Numbered from the stretch's first letter, positions 10,620-19,542 are shown. The stretch: 64,000 bases of DNA from Flavobacterium sp. (GCA_016718345.1 JADKDN010000005.1:62001-126000), one strand, 5' to 3'. The notes: a model not told the origin generated them from the sequence alone. Numbers and translations are program-made.

Positions 10620-11849
10620 TTAATGCGTGCTATTGTCAATTTTATTAAATAATTTTTTGATGATGTATTGAAAGAGTTTCATCTTTTCGATAATAACCTC
10701 ACCTTTAAGCTTATAACCTGCTTTCAGTTGAATATTAGGATTGTATTTCTTGATATTGGCAAGGCAATAAAATGTTCTATCAACATCAGAAGGAGAAACG
10801 TAAGTAATGTTTCCTTTTATAGCTCCAAATCGATAATAGTTATAAGCATCTAATTTCAGGTTAATTTCTTGCCCGTTTTTAATGTAAGTCAGATCTTTTT
10901 CATCCAAAATCACCTTAGCATAGAAGTTTTCTTTTGAGGGTGCAATAATGGTCAACAAATCATTTTTATTAGCAATTTCAACATTTTGTTTAGCATTAAA
11001 AAGATTTGAAATAGTCCCATGTATTGGTGAAATGATAATCAATTTTTTCAACTCGTCCCCAATATACGTTAGATTGTATTTACCGTCTTTAATCATCGTT
11101 TGAAGTTCTAAAACATCTCTGCGATAATTTTGAATCTGATTGTCAACATCAATAATACTGCGTTTTAAATCATTTTTTGTTCTTCTGTAATTGTTGTGAA
11201 GATTTTCAAAATCATAGTTTTTCACGTTATAGTTCGACTTGATGTCTACTTGAACCTTTTTGTCATCCAAATTTCTATTTTTGGTATCGGTCATTTCATA
11301 TCTAGAAATGGCTCCTTTAGCATATAAAATAGAATCGGTTTTGAATTTATCAGTTAGGATAGAAGTTTGTTGCGACGAAAGATTGATTTTGTTGTTCAAT
11401 GAACTAATCTCCAGTGCTGTTTTTTTACGATCGGTGGAATAGATTTTAGACTGAATATTCAACAATTGAATCAGCGATTTTTTTCTATCTAACGTGTTTT
11501 CAATCAGTTTATTAATGATGTCTATTTTATGTTCCATTGCAGCAACATCGGTATTCAAAACATCATAATCTGATTTGGTTTTTTTGTTCTCTAAAACAAA
11601 TAAGGTATCTCCTTTTTTTACTTCCTGACCTTCCTTTACCAATACTTTTAAAACCCTTACCTCGTTAGGAGCATTAATTTTAAGCTGAGGAGTATCTGAA
11701 AAAATTTGTCCTTCTTTAAAGCTTACGGTATCGTTAATGTTGAGAGCAAAGATTAAAATAATGGAAATAATCAGAAACGCTATTAAAATTTTATTTAGAA
11801 TTTTAATAAAGTTGATTGACTTCGTGTTGTAAAAGTTTGAGTTCTCCAT
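10620..11849 (-). CDS. HlyD-family periplasmic adaptor (membrane fusion protein)
   Basis: A 409-residue adaptor that links the inner-membrane ABC transporter to TolC. It has one N-terminal membrane helix (ILIAFLIISIILIFALNI, residues 20-38), a lipoyl-like half motif VRVLKVLVKEGQEVKKGDTLF, a long coiled coil of roughly 170 residues, then the second lipoyl half (LIIISPIHGTISNLF) and a beta-barrel region. The frame is intact. Its start overlaps the end of the ABC gene by 47 bp, so it is translationally coupled, and it precedes the TolC gene by 9 bp. This order (ABC, HlyD, TolC) is that of a dedicated type I secretion operon. Confidence 0.88.
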   Translation of the reverse strand: MENSNFYNTKSINFIKILNKILIAFLIISIILIFALNINDTVSFKEGQIFSDTPQLKINAPNEVRVLKVLVKEGQEVKKGDTLFVLENKKTKSDYDVLNTDVAAMEHKIDIINKLIENTLDRKKSLIQLLNIQSKIYSTDRKKTALEISSLNNKINLSSQQTSILTDKFKTDSILYAKGAISRYEMTDTKNRNLDDKKVQVDIKSNYNVKNYDFENLHNNYRRTKNDLKRSIIDVDNQIQNYRRDVLELQTMIKDGKYNLTYIGDELKKLIIISPIHGTISNLFNAKQNVEIANKNDLLTIIAPSKENFYAKVILDEKDLTYIKNGQEINLKLDAYNYYRFGAIKGNITYVSPSDVDRTFYCLANIKKYNPNIQLKAGYKLKGEVIIEKMKLFQYIIKKLFNKIDNSTH

Positions 11850-14218
11850 TGGTAATTTTATATTTATCGGAAAAGTTAATGTTGTTTATAGGTTCATGAG
11901 AAATGATAATGTATATTTTTTCATTATCATTGTTAATCAACGATTCTACTTTATTTCTGGATTCGATATCCATTCCCGAAAGTACTTCGTCAAGTATTAC
12001 TAACTCGGCATGAGAGAATAAGGCTCGTAACAAAAGTATTTTTTTGCGTTGTCCAGTAGATAAATTTTTCCCGTTCTCGTTAATAATAAAATCTAAACCA
12101 TCTTCTTTTGAGGCAATGAAATCATAGAAGTTAATTTTTTTTCGCCATTTCAATAATATCTGCTATCGAAATATCCTTCCCAAGCGCAATATTATTTTGA
12201 ATGGTATCATTAAACAAAATGTCTTCATTGGTAACCAGCAATATTTTATCTCGCATTCTATCTTCGTTATAGAACTTTTTATCATTGTCATTGATGAGTA
12301 TGGCTCCCGAATGTGGAAGATAAAGCGTTGTCAATATTTTGCTAAATGTAGATTTACCAGAACCATTTTGACCTTCGACTTTAATTTTATCTCCTTTATT
12401 AATTTTCAGGTTGATATTTTTGAGCACCATCTCATTAGGCAAATAACCAAAATTGATGTTTTTGAATTCTATTTTATCGATACTAAAATCTTTGATTCCT
12501 TTTCCATTAACCTTTTTAGCTTGTTCGTCAAAGTCCAAATAACGTTTCAAGATGACTTCATTTTCTTGAAGTGTCATGTTGTCATCAAGTATACCTTTTA
12601 GTGATGAGAAAATTTTAGACGACAAGGCAATAAAAGTAACAATTTGTCCAAGGGTAATGATTTGTGTTTCGATGGCAGATTTGGTTAGAAAAACCATAAT
12701 CAAAACCGAGAAAACAATCACTATAACAGCTACAACCAGTTTGTTGATTAAATCGACATAACCGTTTCGAAGTTGAATTTTTAAATAGCCGTTGATGCTG
12801 TTATAAATCTTATTAGAATGGAAACGCTCAATTTTAAAACTTTTAATCACCTGAATACCATCTACTTTCTCCATCATTTTAGAGATAAAATCAGCTTTTC
12901 GGATGTAGCGTAGTCTTTCGTTCTGTTTCAAGTAAGGCGTAATAAATTTGAACCATACGAAGAAGAGCACCATTACCGCAACCACAATAAGCGTCAGCAT
13001 TTTATCAATAAAGAACAGAATGCATAAAGAGTAAATAGATACGATAATGTCAACCAAGATTCCAGTGAAAAACTTCATGAAAAACGTTTTCAATTTCATC
13101 GAATCGCTTACACGCTCCATCAAATCCCCTTTTTTGTAGGAATGAATATAAGAAAGCGATGAATTATTGATTTTGTCGTCAAATGAAAATAAGAAATAGC
13201 GGTCTAGTGAATTACCCAAGTGTATGCTTACGAAATTTTTATACAGGGTAGTAAAAATGTCAAATATTTTATAGATACCCAATCCAATGGCAAATAAAAC
13301 TAGCGTATTGAAGTTGTAAGTAGGTAATACGTTGTCAATTAGTACCTGATTGGTAAATACTGCAATTTGAGCGGTTGTAGCAGAAAACAACGCGGCAAAA
13401 ATGTAGATGTACCACAATTTTTTGTACTCACCAAGTTGTTTGAACAGTTTCCAATACAGACTTCCGTTTTCTTCCTGCGGATAATTTACAGTTTCTTCTT
13501 TTTCTTGGTCTTGTTTTACAACAAGAATAAGAGGAGAATTGTTTTTAATTTTTCCTTTTTCGAGCTCAAGGCTTTTAAAGCTGCTGGGAACACTCGAAAT
13601 TTCTTGATTTTTTAGTAAATCTTCTAAGAAATTTTTCTCGGCTTCACTATTTTTAAATCCAAAACTTTCTTTCAGGTATTTAAAATAAGTAAGTTTATTA
13701 AAAAGTGACGCATGACCATTATTAACTAGTGCTACATCAAAATTGATGTTGTACTCTTTTAAGTCTTGTGAGCAAATAGCAAGAATTCTGTCTTCGGTTT
13801 CCGCTAAATCCCAATTGTTTTTTACAAAATGCGAAAGCTTTTTAATTTCCTGAAGCGTGAGAAAGTACTGGCTGCCTTTACTCGGATCAAAAACTTTGAA
13901 TCGTTTGTTTTTTAACTCATTGATGACTACATAATGCAATCCTCTTTTGTTTTGAATTGGGATAATAAAAGGGAATAAGTCATTCAAATGCGCTTCATTA
14001 CCATTGATATAATTTACATCTAGTAATTTGAATTCAGCATTAAAGCCGTTCGCATTCAAAAAATCTTTTAAATCCGCTATTCGAGTACCTTTCTCTTCAA
14101 CAGGGATACTTTCTTCGATATATTTTCGAGAAATATCCTTTTCATAAATGTGGAAAATGGTCTTGACTGCGCTAATTCCGCAGTCGGTACTTTTCAATTG
14201 TGGGTCAGTTTTTGGCAT
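11803..14218 (-). CDS. Peptidase C39 domain ABC transporter (bacteriocin-type exporter), one frame break
   Basis: An exporter that cleaves a double-glycine leader and transports the peptide. The N-terminal 130 residues are a C39 peptidase: catalytic Cys in QLKSTDCGISAVKTIF, His in RGLHYVVINEL and Asp in KVFDPSKGSQYF. A spacer follows (residues 150-250), then the six-helix membrane domain and an ATPase with Walker A GQNGSGKST. The frame breaks near 12140; the other frame supplies the ABC signature NLSTGQRKKILLLRALF and Walker B LVILDEVLSG. Total length is about 800 residues, somewhat longer than the usual 700 because of the spacer. No precursor with a GG leader is visible upstream or nearby. 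Confidence 0.87.
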
Positions 14219-14382
14219 AGATTTGGGGGTTTATCTAATCCAATTAAACATTAACATAATGTTATTTAATTGTTTGTTAATTATTACATGACAATAGTAC
14301 TTATATTTAATTTATCTAACTAAATTTCTCTATAACTAACCTGAAAACTCGTTAAAATGACATTTTTTTTAATTGTCAGGCC

Positions 14383-14416
14383 AAAAAAAAAGCCTTTCAG
14401 TTTATACTAAAAGGCT
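14383..14416 (-). terminator. Terminator after the SRPBCC gene
   Basis: On the minus strand AGCCTTT and AAAGGCT pair around a 12-base loop and are followed by a run of nine T. It closes the pyrE-SRPBCC transcript and insulates it from the export operon downstream. Confidence 0.8.
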
Positions 14417-14444
14417 CTATTTCATTGATTTACAATAGTGTTTT

Positions 14445-14835
14445 TTACAGCTTATTCATATTCGCCGCTAGAGTTTCTATAAATTTACTGATGTCCTTTA
14501 ATCATCATGGCCATCATAGGATTGAATTCCCCTTCAAAAAACAATTGGATATCCGATGTGTTTTCAGAAACACTGTCAATGTTAGCAGTAAGTGTAAACG
14601 GTAATTTATCGCTTGCAGCACCAAGAACAATTTTGTTAGGAGCTACTTTTTCTTTCATTTTCAATTTAATTTCAGGCATTCCTTTCAGGCCAAAAATAAA
14701 AGCATCGTCACCAAGAACTTCAAATTTTGCAATCGATTCTGGCATGAGCTTTTCAAAATTTTTAACATCGGACAAAGAATCAAATAAATAAGGAGCCGAT
14801 TTTTCAATGCTGACCTTAGGACTTTCTAAATTCAT
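14445..14835 (-). CDS. SRPBCC (START-like) family protein, one frame break near the end
   Basis: A small protein of about 130 residues with the START/Bet v1-like fold, which binds hydrophobic ligands in a cavity. It begins MNLESPKVSIEKSAPYLFD, typical of the flavobacterial orthologues that follow pyrE. The frame breaks near 14490 after PMMAMMIKG; in the other frame the protein ends with FIETLAANMNKL and stops at 14445, matching the family's C-terminal helix. Its ligand is unknown. It lies 28 bp from pyrE, on the same strand, so it is probably co-transcribed with it. Confidence 0.75.
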
Positions 14836-14863
14836 TATATAGTATTTTAGTTAGATAAAAGAA

Positions 14864-15512
14864 TTATACTTCAACACCCCAAGTGTCGGGTGCAAGATTC
14901 CATTCTTTAAGTGTGGTAAGTTCTTTTTCGGTGATGTATTTTTTATTTACGGCGAGATTCAGTAAATTTTCGTAGTTACTCAAGGTGAAAACATCCAAAT
15001 GTGCTTTTTTAAAATTCTCATCAGCAATATCAAATCCATAGGTAAAAATGGCAACCATTCCTTTTACATTAGCACCAGTGGCTCTCAGAGCATCTACAGC
15101 TAGTAAACTGCTATTTCCAGTACTGATTAAATCTTCAACTACCACCACATTTTGACCTTTTTGAAGAAAACCTTCTACCTGATTTTCCCTTCCATGCTTC
15201 TTCGGTTCAGGACGAACGTATACAAACGGCAATCCCATGTATTCTGCTACAAGCATACCTATGCCTATAGCTCCTGTGGCAACACCCGCAATGACATCGG
15301 GTTTTCCAAATTGCTTTTCGATATTCTTAGAAAATTCTTCTCGGATATAATTTCTTATAGCAGGGAAATGACAGTGTCATCCTGTTGTCACAATAAATAG
15401 GAGCTTTCCAACCCGAAGCCCATGTAAAAGGATTTCTTGGATTCAATTTAATTGCATTTATTTGCAAAAGCAATTCGGCAGTTTTTTCGGCTGTATCTTT
15501 ATTAAAAATCAT
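14864..15512 (-). CDS. pyrE: Orotate phosphoribosyltransferase (one frame break)
   Basis: It joins orotate and PRPP to make OMP in pyrimidine synthesis. The protein starts MIFNKDTAEKTAELLLQINA and contains NPFTWASGWKAPIYCDNR (orotate-binding region), YVRPEPKKHGRENQVEG (the flexible catalytic loop with Lys and His) and the PRPP loop VVVVEDLISTGNS. The length, about 215 residues, is normal once the break is joined. The frame shifts near 15365, between CDNRMTLSFP and the following helix. The start codon lies 4 bp after a -7 box, so the message is probably leaderless, and it is divergent from the NUDIX gene only 7 bp away. Confidence 0.9.
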
Positions 15513-15516
15513 ATTA

Positions 15517-15524
15517 CAAATGTA
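15517..15524 (-). promoter_or_regulatory. -7 box TACATTTG for pyrE, overlapping the NUDIX start codon
   Basis: TACATTTG on the minus strand fits TAnnTTTG and ends exactly 4 bp before the pyrE ATG. The box covers the ATG of the divergent NUDIX gene at 15520. Confidence 0.6.
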
Positions 15525-16119
15525 TAAAGTTTTTGTCAACGATAAACCGCTTTTTTTAACTAATGAAATCGTAAAAGAAACCGATTTTCAGCTCTTTTTA
15601 TTGGAAAGCATTGATATTAAGAAGATTATAGTTAAAATGTTTAACAATAAAATTAAAAAATGTTATTTATACTATCCCGACGAAAAGGTGATTTTTAAAA
15701 AATTGAAGGAAAAAATCCCTGTTCAGCGTGCAGGTGGAGGTTTCGTTTACAACAAGAAAGGCGAAGTTTTGTTCATTTTCAGAAACGGAAAGTGGGATTT
15801 ACCTAAAGGAGGAAAGAATAAAGGCGAAAAAATGTCCCATGCCGCCCTCCGTGAAGTAGAGGAGGAGACCGGTGTCAATAAACTGAAAGTCACCAAAAAA
15901 CTACAAAAAACCTATCATATCTTCAAGCGTAACGGCAGGTACAAACTAAAAATCACCACTTGGTTTGAAATGACTTCCGATTTTGATGGCATCACTGTAG
16001 GTCAAGCCGAAGAAGGCATCGAAAAAGTAGCCTGGCTCAACCCAGAACAAATCAAGGAAGCTTTGACTAATTCTTATGAAAATATAAAGTTGTTATTTGA
16101 AGAGGAGAAGATTTTATAA
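15520..16119 (+). CDS. NUDIX hydrolase
   Basis: A 199-residue enzyme of the NUDIX superfamily, which hydrolyses nucleoside diphosphates linked to another group. The Nudix box GGKNKGEKMSHAALREVEEETGV (split here as GGKNKGEKMSHAAL and REVEEETGV) has the conserved Gly, Glu and REVEEE residues that bind the metal. An N-terminal region of about 70 residues precedes the domain; the substrate cannot be deduced. It is divergent from pyrE with overlapping control regions, a common flavobacterial arrangement. Frame intact. A weak TATCTTTA box lies 18 bp upstream. Confidence 0.88.
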   Translation: MYKVFVNDKPLFLTNEIVKETDFQLFLLESIDIKKIIVKMFNNKIKKCYLYYPDEKVIFKKLKEKIPVQRAGGGFVYNKKGEVLFIFRNGKWDLPKGGKNKGEKMSHAALREVEEETGVNKLKVTKKLQKTYHIFKRNGRYKLKITTWFEMTSDFDGITVGQAEEGIEKVAWLNPEQIKEALTNSYENIKLLFEEEKIL

Positions 16120-16167
16120 TTGTCTAACTATTATTTGAATTTCTGATTTAGAACACATAATTCATTT

Positions 16168-16175
16168 TACCTTTG
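16168..16175 (+). promoter_or_regulatory. -7 box TACCTTTG for the DbpA-like helicase
   Basis: TACCTTTG ends 4 bp before the ATG at 16180. The spacing predicts a transcript that begins at or next to the start codon. Confidence 0.65.
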
Positions 16176-16179
16176 TGGA

Positions 16180-17526
16180 ATGAATCAAAAACACCCTTCC
16201 AATACCATACTACGCAATTTAGGCATTGACAGTCTGAATGACATGCAAGTTGCCGCCCAAGAGATCATTCTCAACGACAACAATGTGTTGCTCTTGTCTC
16301 CCACAGGCTCAGGGAAAACCTTGGCTTTCCTGTTGCCCATTTTTGAAATGTTGCAAGCTGAAATCCTTTCGGTGCAGTGTTTAATCTTAGTGCCATCAAG
16401 AGAGTTGGGCTTGCAAATCGAGCAAGTATGGAAAAAGATGGGAACGGCATACAAGGTAAATGTCTGCTATGGCGGCCATTCCATGGATACCGAAATCAAG
16501 AACTTGAGTAATCCACCAGCCGTTTTAATTGGAACTCCGGGACGCATCGCCGACCATATCGACAGGGGCACCTTCAGAACCGATAAGATTCAAACCCTGA
16601 TTTTGGATGAGTTTGATAAATCCTTACAATTGGGTTTTCATGAGCAAATGTCATTCATCATCGGGAAATTAACCAAACTTAACAAGCGGGTTTTGGTTTC
16701 TGCCACTTCAGATATTGAAATTCCTAAATACACTCGAGTGGTCAATCCGACCATTTTAGATTTTATCCCCGAGCATCAGGAGAGCAATTCACTTTCGATG
16801 AAGATGGTAGTTTCTAAAGAGAAAGACAAGTTAGGAAGTTTGTTCAACCTGATATGTTCTTTAAAATCACAATCGGCTTTGATTTTTTGCAATCATCGTG
16901 ATGCTGCAGAACGCATTAGCGATGCCTTGAACGAAAAAGGAATTTATGCCACCTACTACCACGGAGGCATGGATCAGGACGAACGCGAACGCGCCTTAAT
17001 TCAGTTTAGAAATGGGAGTGTCAGTTATTTGGTCACCACCGATTTGGCGGCTCGAGGATTGGATATTCCTGAAATGAAACACGTGATTCATTATCATTTA
17101 CCTTCAAAAGAAGATGAATTCACCCATAGAAACGGAAGAACCGCCAGAATGTTGGCAACGGGAACTGCTTACATCATAGTACATGATAGCGAGAAGCAAT
17201 TGGACTACATCGATTATAGCATGGAAGTCTTGAAAGTGGACAACGCGACTGCCTTACCCAAACCTCCCGAATTCCAAACCGTCTACATCAGTGGTGGAAA
17301 GAAAAACAAGTTGAATAAAATAGATATTGTAGGCTTCTTTTCTCAGAAAGGGAAATTGGAAAAAGGTGATTTAGGGTTGATAGAAGTCAAAGATTTTATA
17401 TCGTTTGCTGCAGTCAAATACAATAAAGTAAAAGACTTACTTCAAAATATTCGAGACGAAAAAATGAAAGGAAAGAAATTCAAAATAGAAGTGGCTAGAA
17501 AGGTGATTAAGAAAGTGGAGGAGTAG
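16180..17526 (+). CDS. DEAD-box-type RNA helicase, DbpA-like
   Basis: An ATP-dependent RNA helicase of 448 residues. Motifs in order: Q-motif region with NDMQVAAQ, motif I SPTGSGKT, Ia PSRELGLQ, Ib GTPGRI, motif II DEFDK, motif III SATSD, then the second RecA domain with TTDLAARGLDIP and HRNGRTARM. Motif II reads DEFD where DEAD is usual. The last 75 residues (ISGGKKNKLNKIDIVGFF...) look like the DbpA RNA-binding domain that recognises a 23S rRNA hairpin, so a role in large-subunit assembly is plausible. The frame is intact. It probably has a leaderless mRNA. Confidence 0.85.
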   Translation: MNQKHPSNTILRNLGIDSLNDMQVAAQEIILNDNNVLLLSPTGSGKTLAFLLPIFEMLQAEILSVQCLILVPSRELGLQIEQVWKKMGTAYKVNVCYGGHSMDTEIKNLSNPPAVLIGTPGRIADHIDRGTFRTDKIQTLILDEFDKSLQLGFHEQMSFIIGKLTKLNKRVLVSATSDIEIPKYTRVVNPTILDFIPEHQESNSLSMKMVVSKEKDKLGSLFNLICSLKSQSALIFCNHRDAAERISDALNEKGIYATYYHGGMDQDERERALIQFRNGSVSYLVTTDLAARGLDIPEMKHVIHYHLPSKEDEFTHRNGRTARMLATGTAYIIVHDSEKQLDYIDYSMEVLKVDNATALPKPPEFQTVYISGGKKNKLNKIDIVGFFSQKGKLEKGDLGLIEVKDFISFAAVKYNKVKDLLQNIRDEKMKGKKFKIEVARKVIKKVEE

Positions 17527-17527
17527 G

Positions 17528-17584
17528 GAGTGAGCAGTATTCAGTGATCAGTTGGCAGTGTTCAGTATTCAGCAGGCAACTGAC
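17528..17584. repeat. CAGTGTTCAGT-type intergenic repeat
   Basis: A short stretch built from CAGTATTCAGT, CAGTTGGCAGT and CAGTGTTCAGT. Its inverted counterpart follows at 17709-17766, and related copies occur at 31512 and 54541. Confidence 0.6.
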
Positions 17585-17618
17585 AATTTTTAGAGACTTT
17601 AATTTAAAAAGTAAAAAA

Positions 17619-17663
17619 GAAAAATCAGCAGCTGTAAAAAGGATTACAACTACTGATTTTTAA
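17619..17663. terminator. Terminator between convergent helicase and PhnA genes
   Basis: AAAATCAGCAGCTGTAA (17621-17637) pairs with TTACAACTACTGATTTT (17644-17660): a 17-bp stem with two imperfect positions that become G-U wobbles on the minus strand. A/T runs on both sides suit a two-way terminator. Confidence 0.7.
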
Positions 17664-17708
17664 TTTATAACAACTATTGACCACCCTTGCTGACCACTAG
17701 CTAACATT

Positions 17709-17766
17709 TGTTTACTGTTTACTGTTTACTTCAAACTGAACACTGAACACTGTTCACTAATCACTA
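17709..17766. repeat. Inverted copy of the CAGTGTTCAGT-type repeat
   Basis: Contains TTTACTGTTTACTGTTTACT followed by GAACACTGAACACTGTTCACT, the complement of the repeat at 17528. The two copies bracket the terminator. Confidence 0.55.
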
Positions 17767-17770
17767 CCAA

Positions 17771-18337
17771 CTATATCTTCTTCACATACTGCGTAATAAT
17801 CACAATCAACTGTCCGTCTACTTTTCCTTCAATGTATTCTGCATTTTCATGATCGAGTCTAATATTACGAACAGCAGTTCCTTGTTTAGCAACCATGCTG
17901 GAACCTTTTACTTTCAAATCTTTGATTAAGACCACAGAGTCACCGTGTTCTAGAATCACTCCATTGCTATCGCGATGAATGATTTTATTTTCATCATCTT
18001 CGCCTTCACCCGTTGCTTGAGCCCAAGCCAGAGCGTCATCGTCTAAATACATTTGGTCTAGTAATTCATGATTGCGCAAACGGCTTAACATTCTCCAAGC
18101 GACCACTTGCACAGGCAGGTGTTCACTCCACATACTGTCATTTAAGCATCTCCAATGATTGGTATCTACTTTTTCAGGATTTTCAATTTGGTCAATGCAA
18201 GTAGCACAGGCTTGAATACTTTCATCGATTCCTCCTTTTTTGGTAGGCAATACTTGATACACTTTTAAGTGTTCAGTAGCACCACAAAGTTCACATTTTG
18301 ATGCACTACGTTTGTTTAATTCTCTTTCAATACTCAT
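17771..18337 (-). CDS. PhnA-domain zinc-ribbon protein
   Basis: A protein of 188 residues with two parts typical of the PhnA family: an N-terminal zinc ribbon with CELCGATEHLKVYQV and CATC (four Cys), and a C-terminal SH3-like domain, GDSVVLIKDLKVKGSS to the end. Despite the name, the E. coli PhnA protein is not part of the phosphonate pathway proper and its role is unclear. I chose the ATG at 18337 (MSIERELNKRS), since the extra upstream residues in the open frame do not match the family. Convergent with the helicase; the frame is intact. Confidence 0.85.
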   Translation of the reverse strand: MSIERELNKRSASKCELCGATEHLKVYQVLPTKKGGIDESIQACATCIDQIENPEKVDTNHWRCLNDSMWSEHLPVQVVAWRMLSRLRNHELLDQMYLDDDALAWAQATGEGEDDENKIIHRDSNGVILEHGDSVVLIKDLKVKGSSMVAKQGTAVRNIRLDHENAEYIEGKVDGQLIVIITQYVKKI

Positions 18338-18417
18338 AATAATGGCTTTAATTGTCTCAAATGATAGTGTAAAAGTATCCACTTTTGGTGGATTTCCCTT
18401 CATATTCTAAATATTTT

Positions 18418-18476
18418 GCCACGAATTACACGAATTTTCACAAATTAATTCGTGCTAATTTGTGCAATTTGTGGTT
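18418..18476. repeat. Dispersed imperfect palindrome, CCACGAATTACACGAATT type, copy 1
   Basis: Begins GCCACGAATTACACGAATT and ends GTGCAATTTGTGGTT, so the two ends are complementary and it can fold into a long hairpin. A second copy lies at 19131-19187. Confidence 0.7.
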
Positions 18477-18521
18477 AAAATCTCATACTGGCTTTTGCCT
18501 CAGTGTTGTCAAACTATTTTT

Positions 18522-18971
18522 TTACTCTGACCGAGTCGGAACCAACATTTCGTATTGTCCACCGTTTCGAATTACATCACGAACAATACTCGAACTGATA
18601 AAGGAAGTTTTGGAAGCTGTTAATAGAAATACGGTTTCAATTTTGGACAACAACCGATTGGTGTGTGCTATGGCTTTTTCAAATTCAAAATCGGCTGGAT
18701 TGCGCAGTCCACGCAGGATGAAATTGGCTTTCAGTTTTTTGCATAAATCGATGGTTAAACCTTCGTAAGTAACTACACTCACTTTTGGTTCATCTGCAAA
18801 AGCTTCTTCTATAAAGCGGGTTCTTTCTTCAATAGAAAACATATACTTTTTTTCGGCATTGACACCAATAGCAACAATGATTTCATCAAATAAGGGAATA
18901 CTTCTTTTGATAATGTCATAATGTCCTAGAGTGATTGGGTCAAAAGAACCGGGGAATATCGCTTTTCTCAT
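18522..18971 (-). CDS. coaD: Phosphopantetheine adenylyltransferase
   Basis: It catalyses the fourth step of coenzyme A synthesis, joining ATP and 4'-phosphopantetheine to dephospho-CoA. The ATG at 18971 (MRKAIFPGSFDPITLGHYDI) was chosen because it places the nucleotide-binding motif FPGSFDP...TLGH at the very N-terminus as in all orthologues. Also visible are LRNPADFEFE, which binds pantetheine, and SSSIVRDVIRNGG near the C-terminus, the ATP-phosphate loop. The length of 149 residues is normal and the frame is intact. Both flanks carry copies of the same dispersed palindrome. Confidence 0.93.
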   Translation of the reverse strand: MRKAIFPGSFDPITLGHYDIIKRSIPLFDEIIVAIGVNAEKKYMFSIEERTRFIEEAFADEPKVSVVTYEGLTIDLCKKLKANFILRGLRNPADFEFEKAIAHTNRLLSKIETVFLLTASKTSFISSSIVRDVIRNGGQYEMLVPTRSE

Positions 18972-19067
18972 TTTTATAGTTTTAAAATGGAACACGGATG
19001 AAACGTATTTTCAATCGCAGATGCTTACGGATTTATTTAATTTATTGGTCTCAAAAATGGTTAAATT

Positions 19068-19087
19068 CTGCCTGTCGGCAGACAGGT
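19068..19087. repeat. Short palindrome CTGCCTGTCGGCAGACAGGT
   Basis: Two overlapping stems are possible, CCTGTC/GACAGG and CTGCC/GGCAG. It stands alone in a gene-free stretch (18972-19280) that otherwise holds only the palindrome copy at 19131. Confidence 0.55.
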
Positions 19088-19130
19088 AAGCACTTTAGAG
19101 CATTTGGCTTTCAGCTTCTAAAAATTTTCA

Positions 19131-19187
19131 GCCACGGATTACACAAATTTACACAGATTAATCCTTGCTAATCTTGTAATCTGTGGC
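19131..19187. repeat. Dispersed imperfect palindrome, copy 2
   Basis: GCCACGGATTACACAAATTT... to ...TTGTAATCTGTGGCAAA closely matches copy 1 at 18418 and folds in the same way. The two copies flank coaD. Confidence 0.7.
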
Positions 19188-19280
19188 AAAAATATAAGCG
19201 TCTCAACTTTGCAGATTTTCATTCTGCCAACCAAATTTATGGACTTTTAGTCCATAGTGTTTTAGTTTTAAACAACAATC

Positions 19281-19505
19281 TCACGATGCAATTTGAATAT
19301 TATGTTCTCTATCAGCAGCATAGGAAAGACAAGCTTTGATTTGATTTTCATTAAGCTCTGGAAAATCTTCAATAATTTCATTTGTAGTCATTCCATTAGC
19401 TAACCAATTCAAAACATCAAAAACAGTAATTCTTGTGCCAATAAGTATTGGTTTTCCAAAACGAATTTCAGTATTAATAGTTATATATTGTTTGTAATCA
19501 ATCAT
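19281..19505 (-). CDS. DUF433-family protein
   Basis: A 74-residue protein of the DUF433 family. The conserved core is RFGKPILIGTRITVFDVLNWLANGMTTNEI (read in two halves), ending DFPELNENQIKACLSYAADRE. This fold resembles a winged or homeodomain-like helix-turn-helix. In many genomes DUF433 proteins precede a PIN-like DUF5615 protein and are proposed antitoxins, but no such partner follows here: the stretch downstream holds only repeats. A -7 box lies 16 bp upstream, so it is probably transcribed on its own. Function unknown. Confidence 0.8.
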   Translation of the reverse strand: MIDYKQYITINTEIRFGKPILIGTRITVFDVLNWLANGMTTNEIIEDFPELNENQIKACLSYAADREHNIQIAS

Positions 19506-19521
19506 AAGAATTTATTTTTCA

Positions 19522-19529
19522 CAAAGTTA
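19522..19529 (-). promoter_or_regulatory. -7 box TAACTTTG for the DUF433 gene
   Basis: TAACTTTG on the minus strand, 16 bp before the ATG at 19505. Confidence 0.55.
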
Positions 19530-19542
19530 ACGAAATTATACC

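Noticed and set aside
14219..14444. Bacteriocin precursor upstream of the C39 exporter
   Set aside because: Neither strand has a short frame with a GG leader; the stretch contains a terminator and AT-rich DNA.
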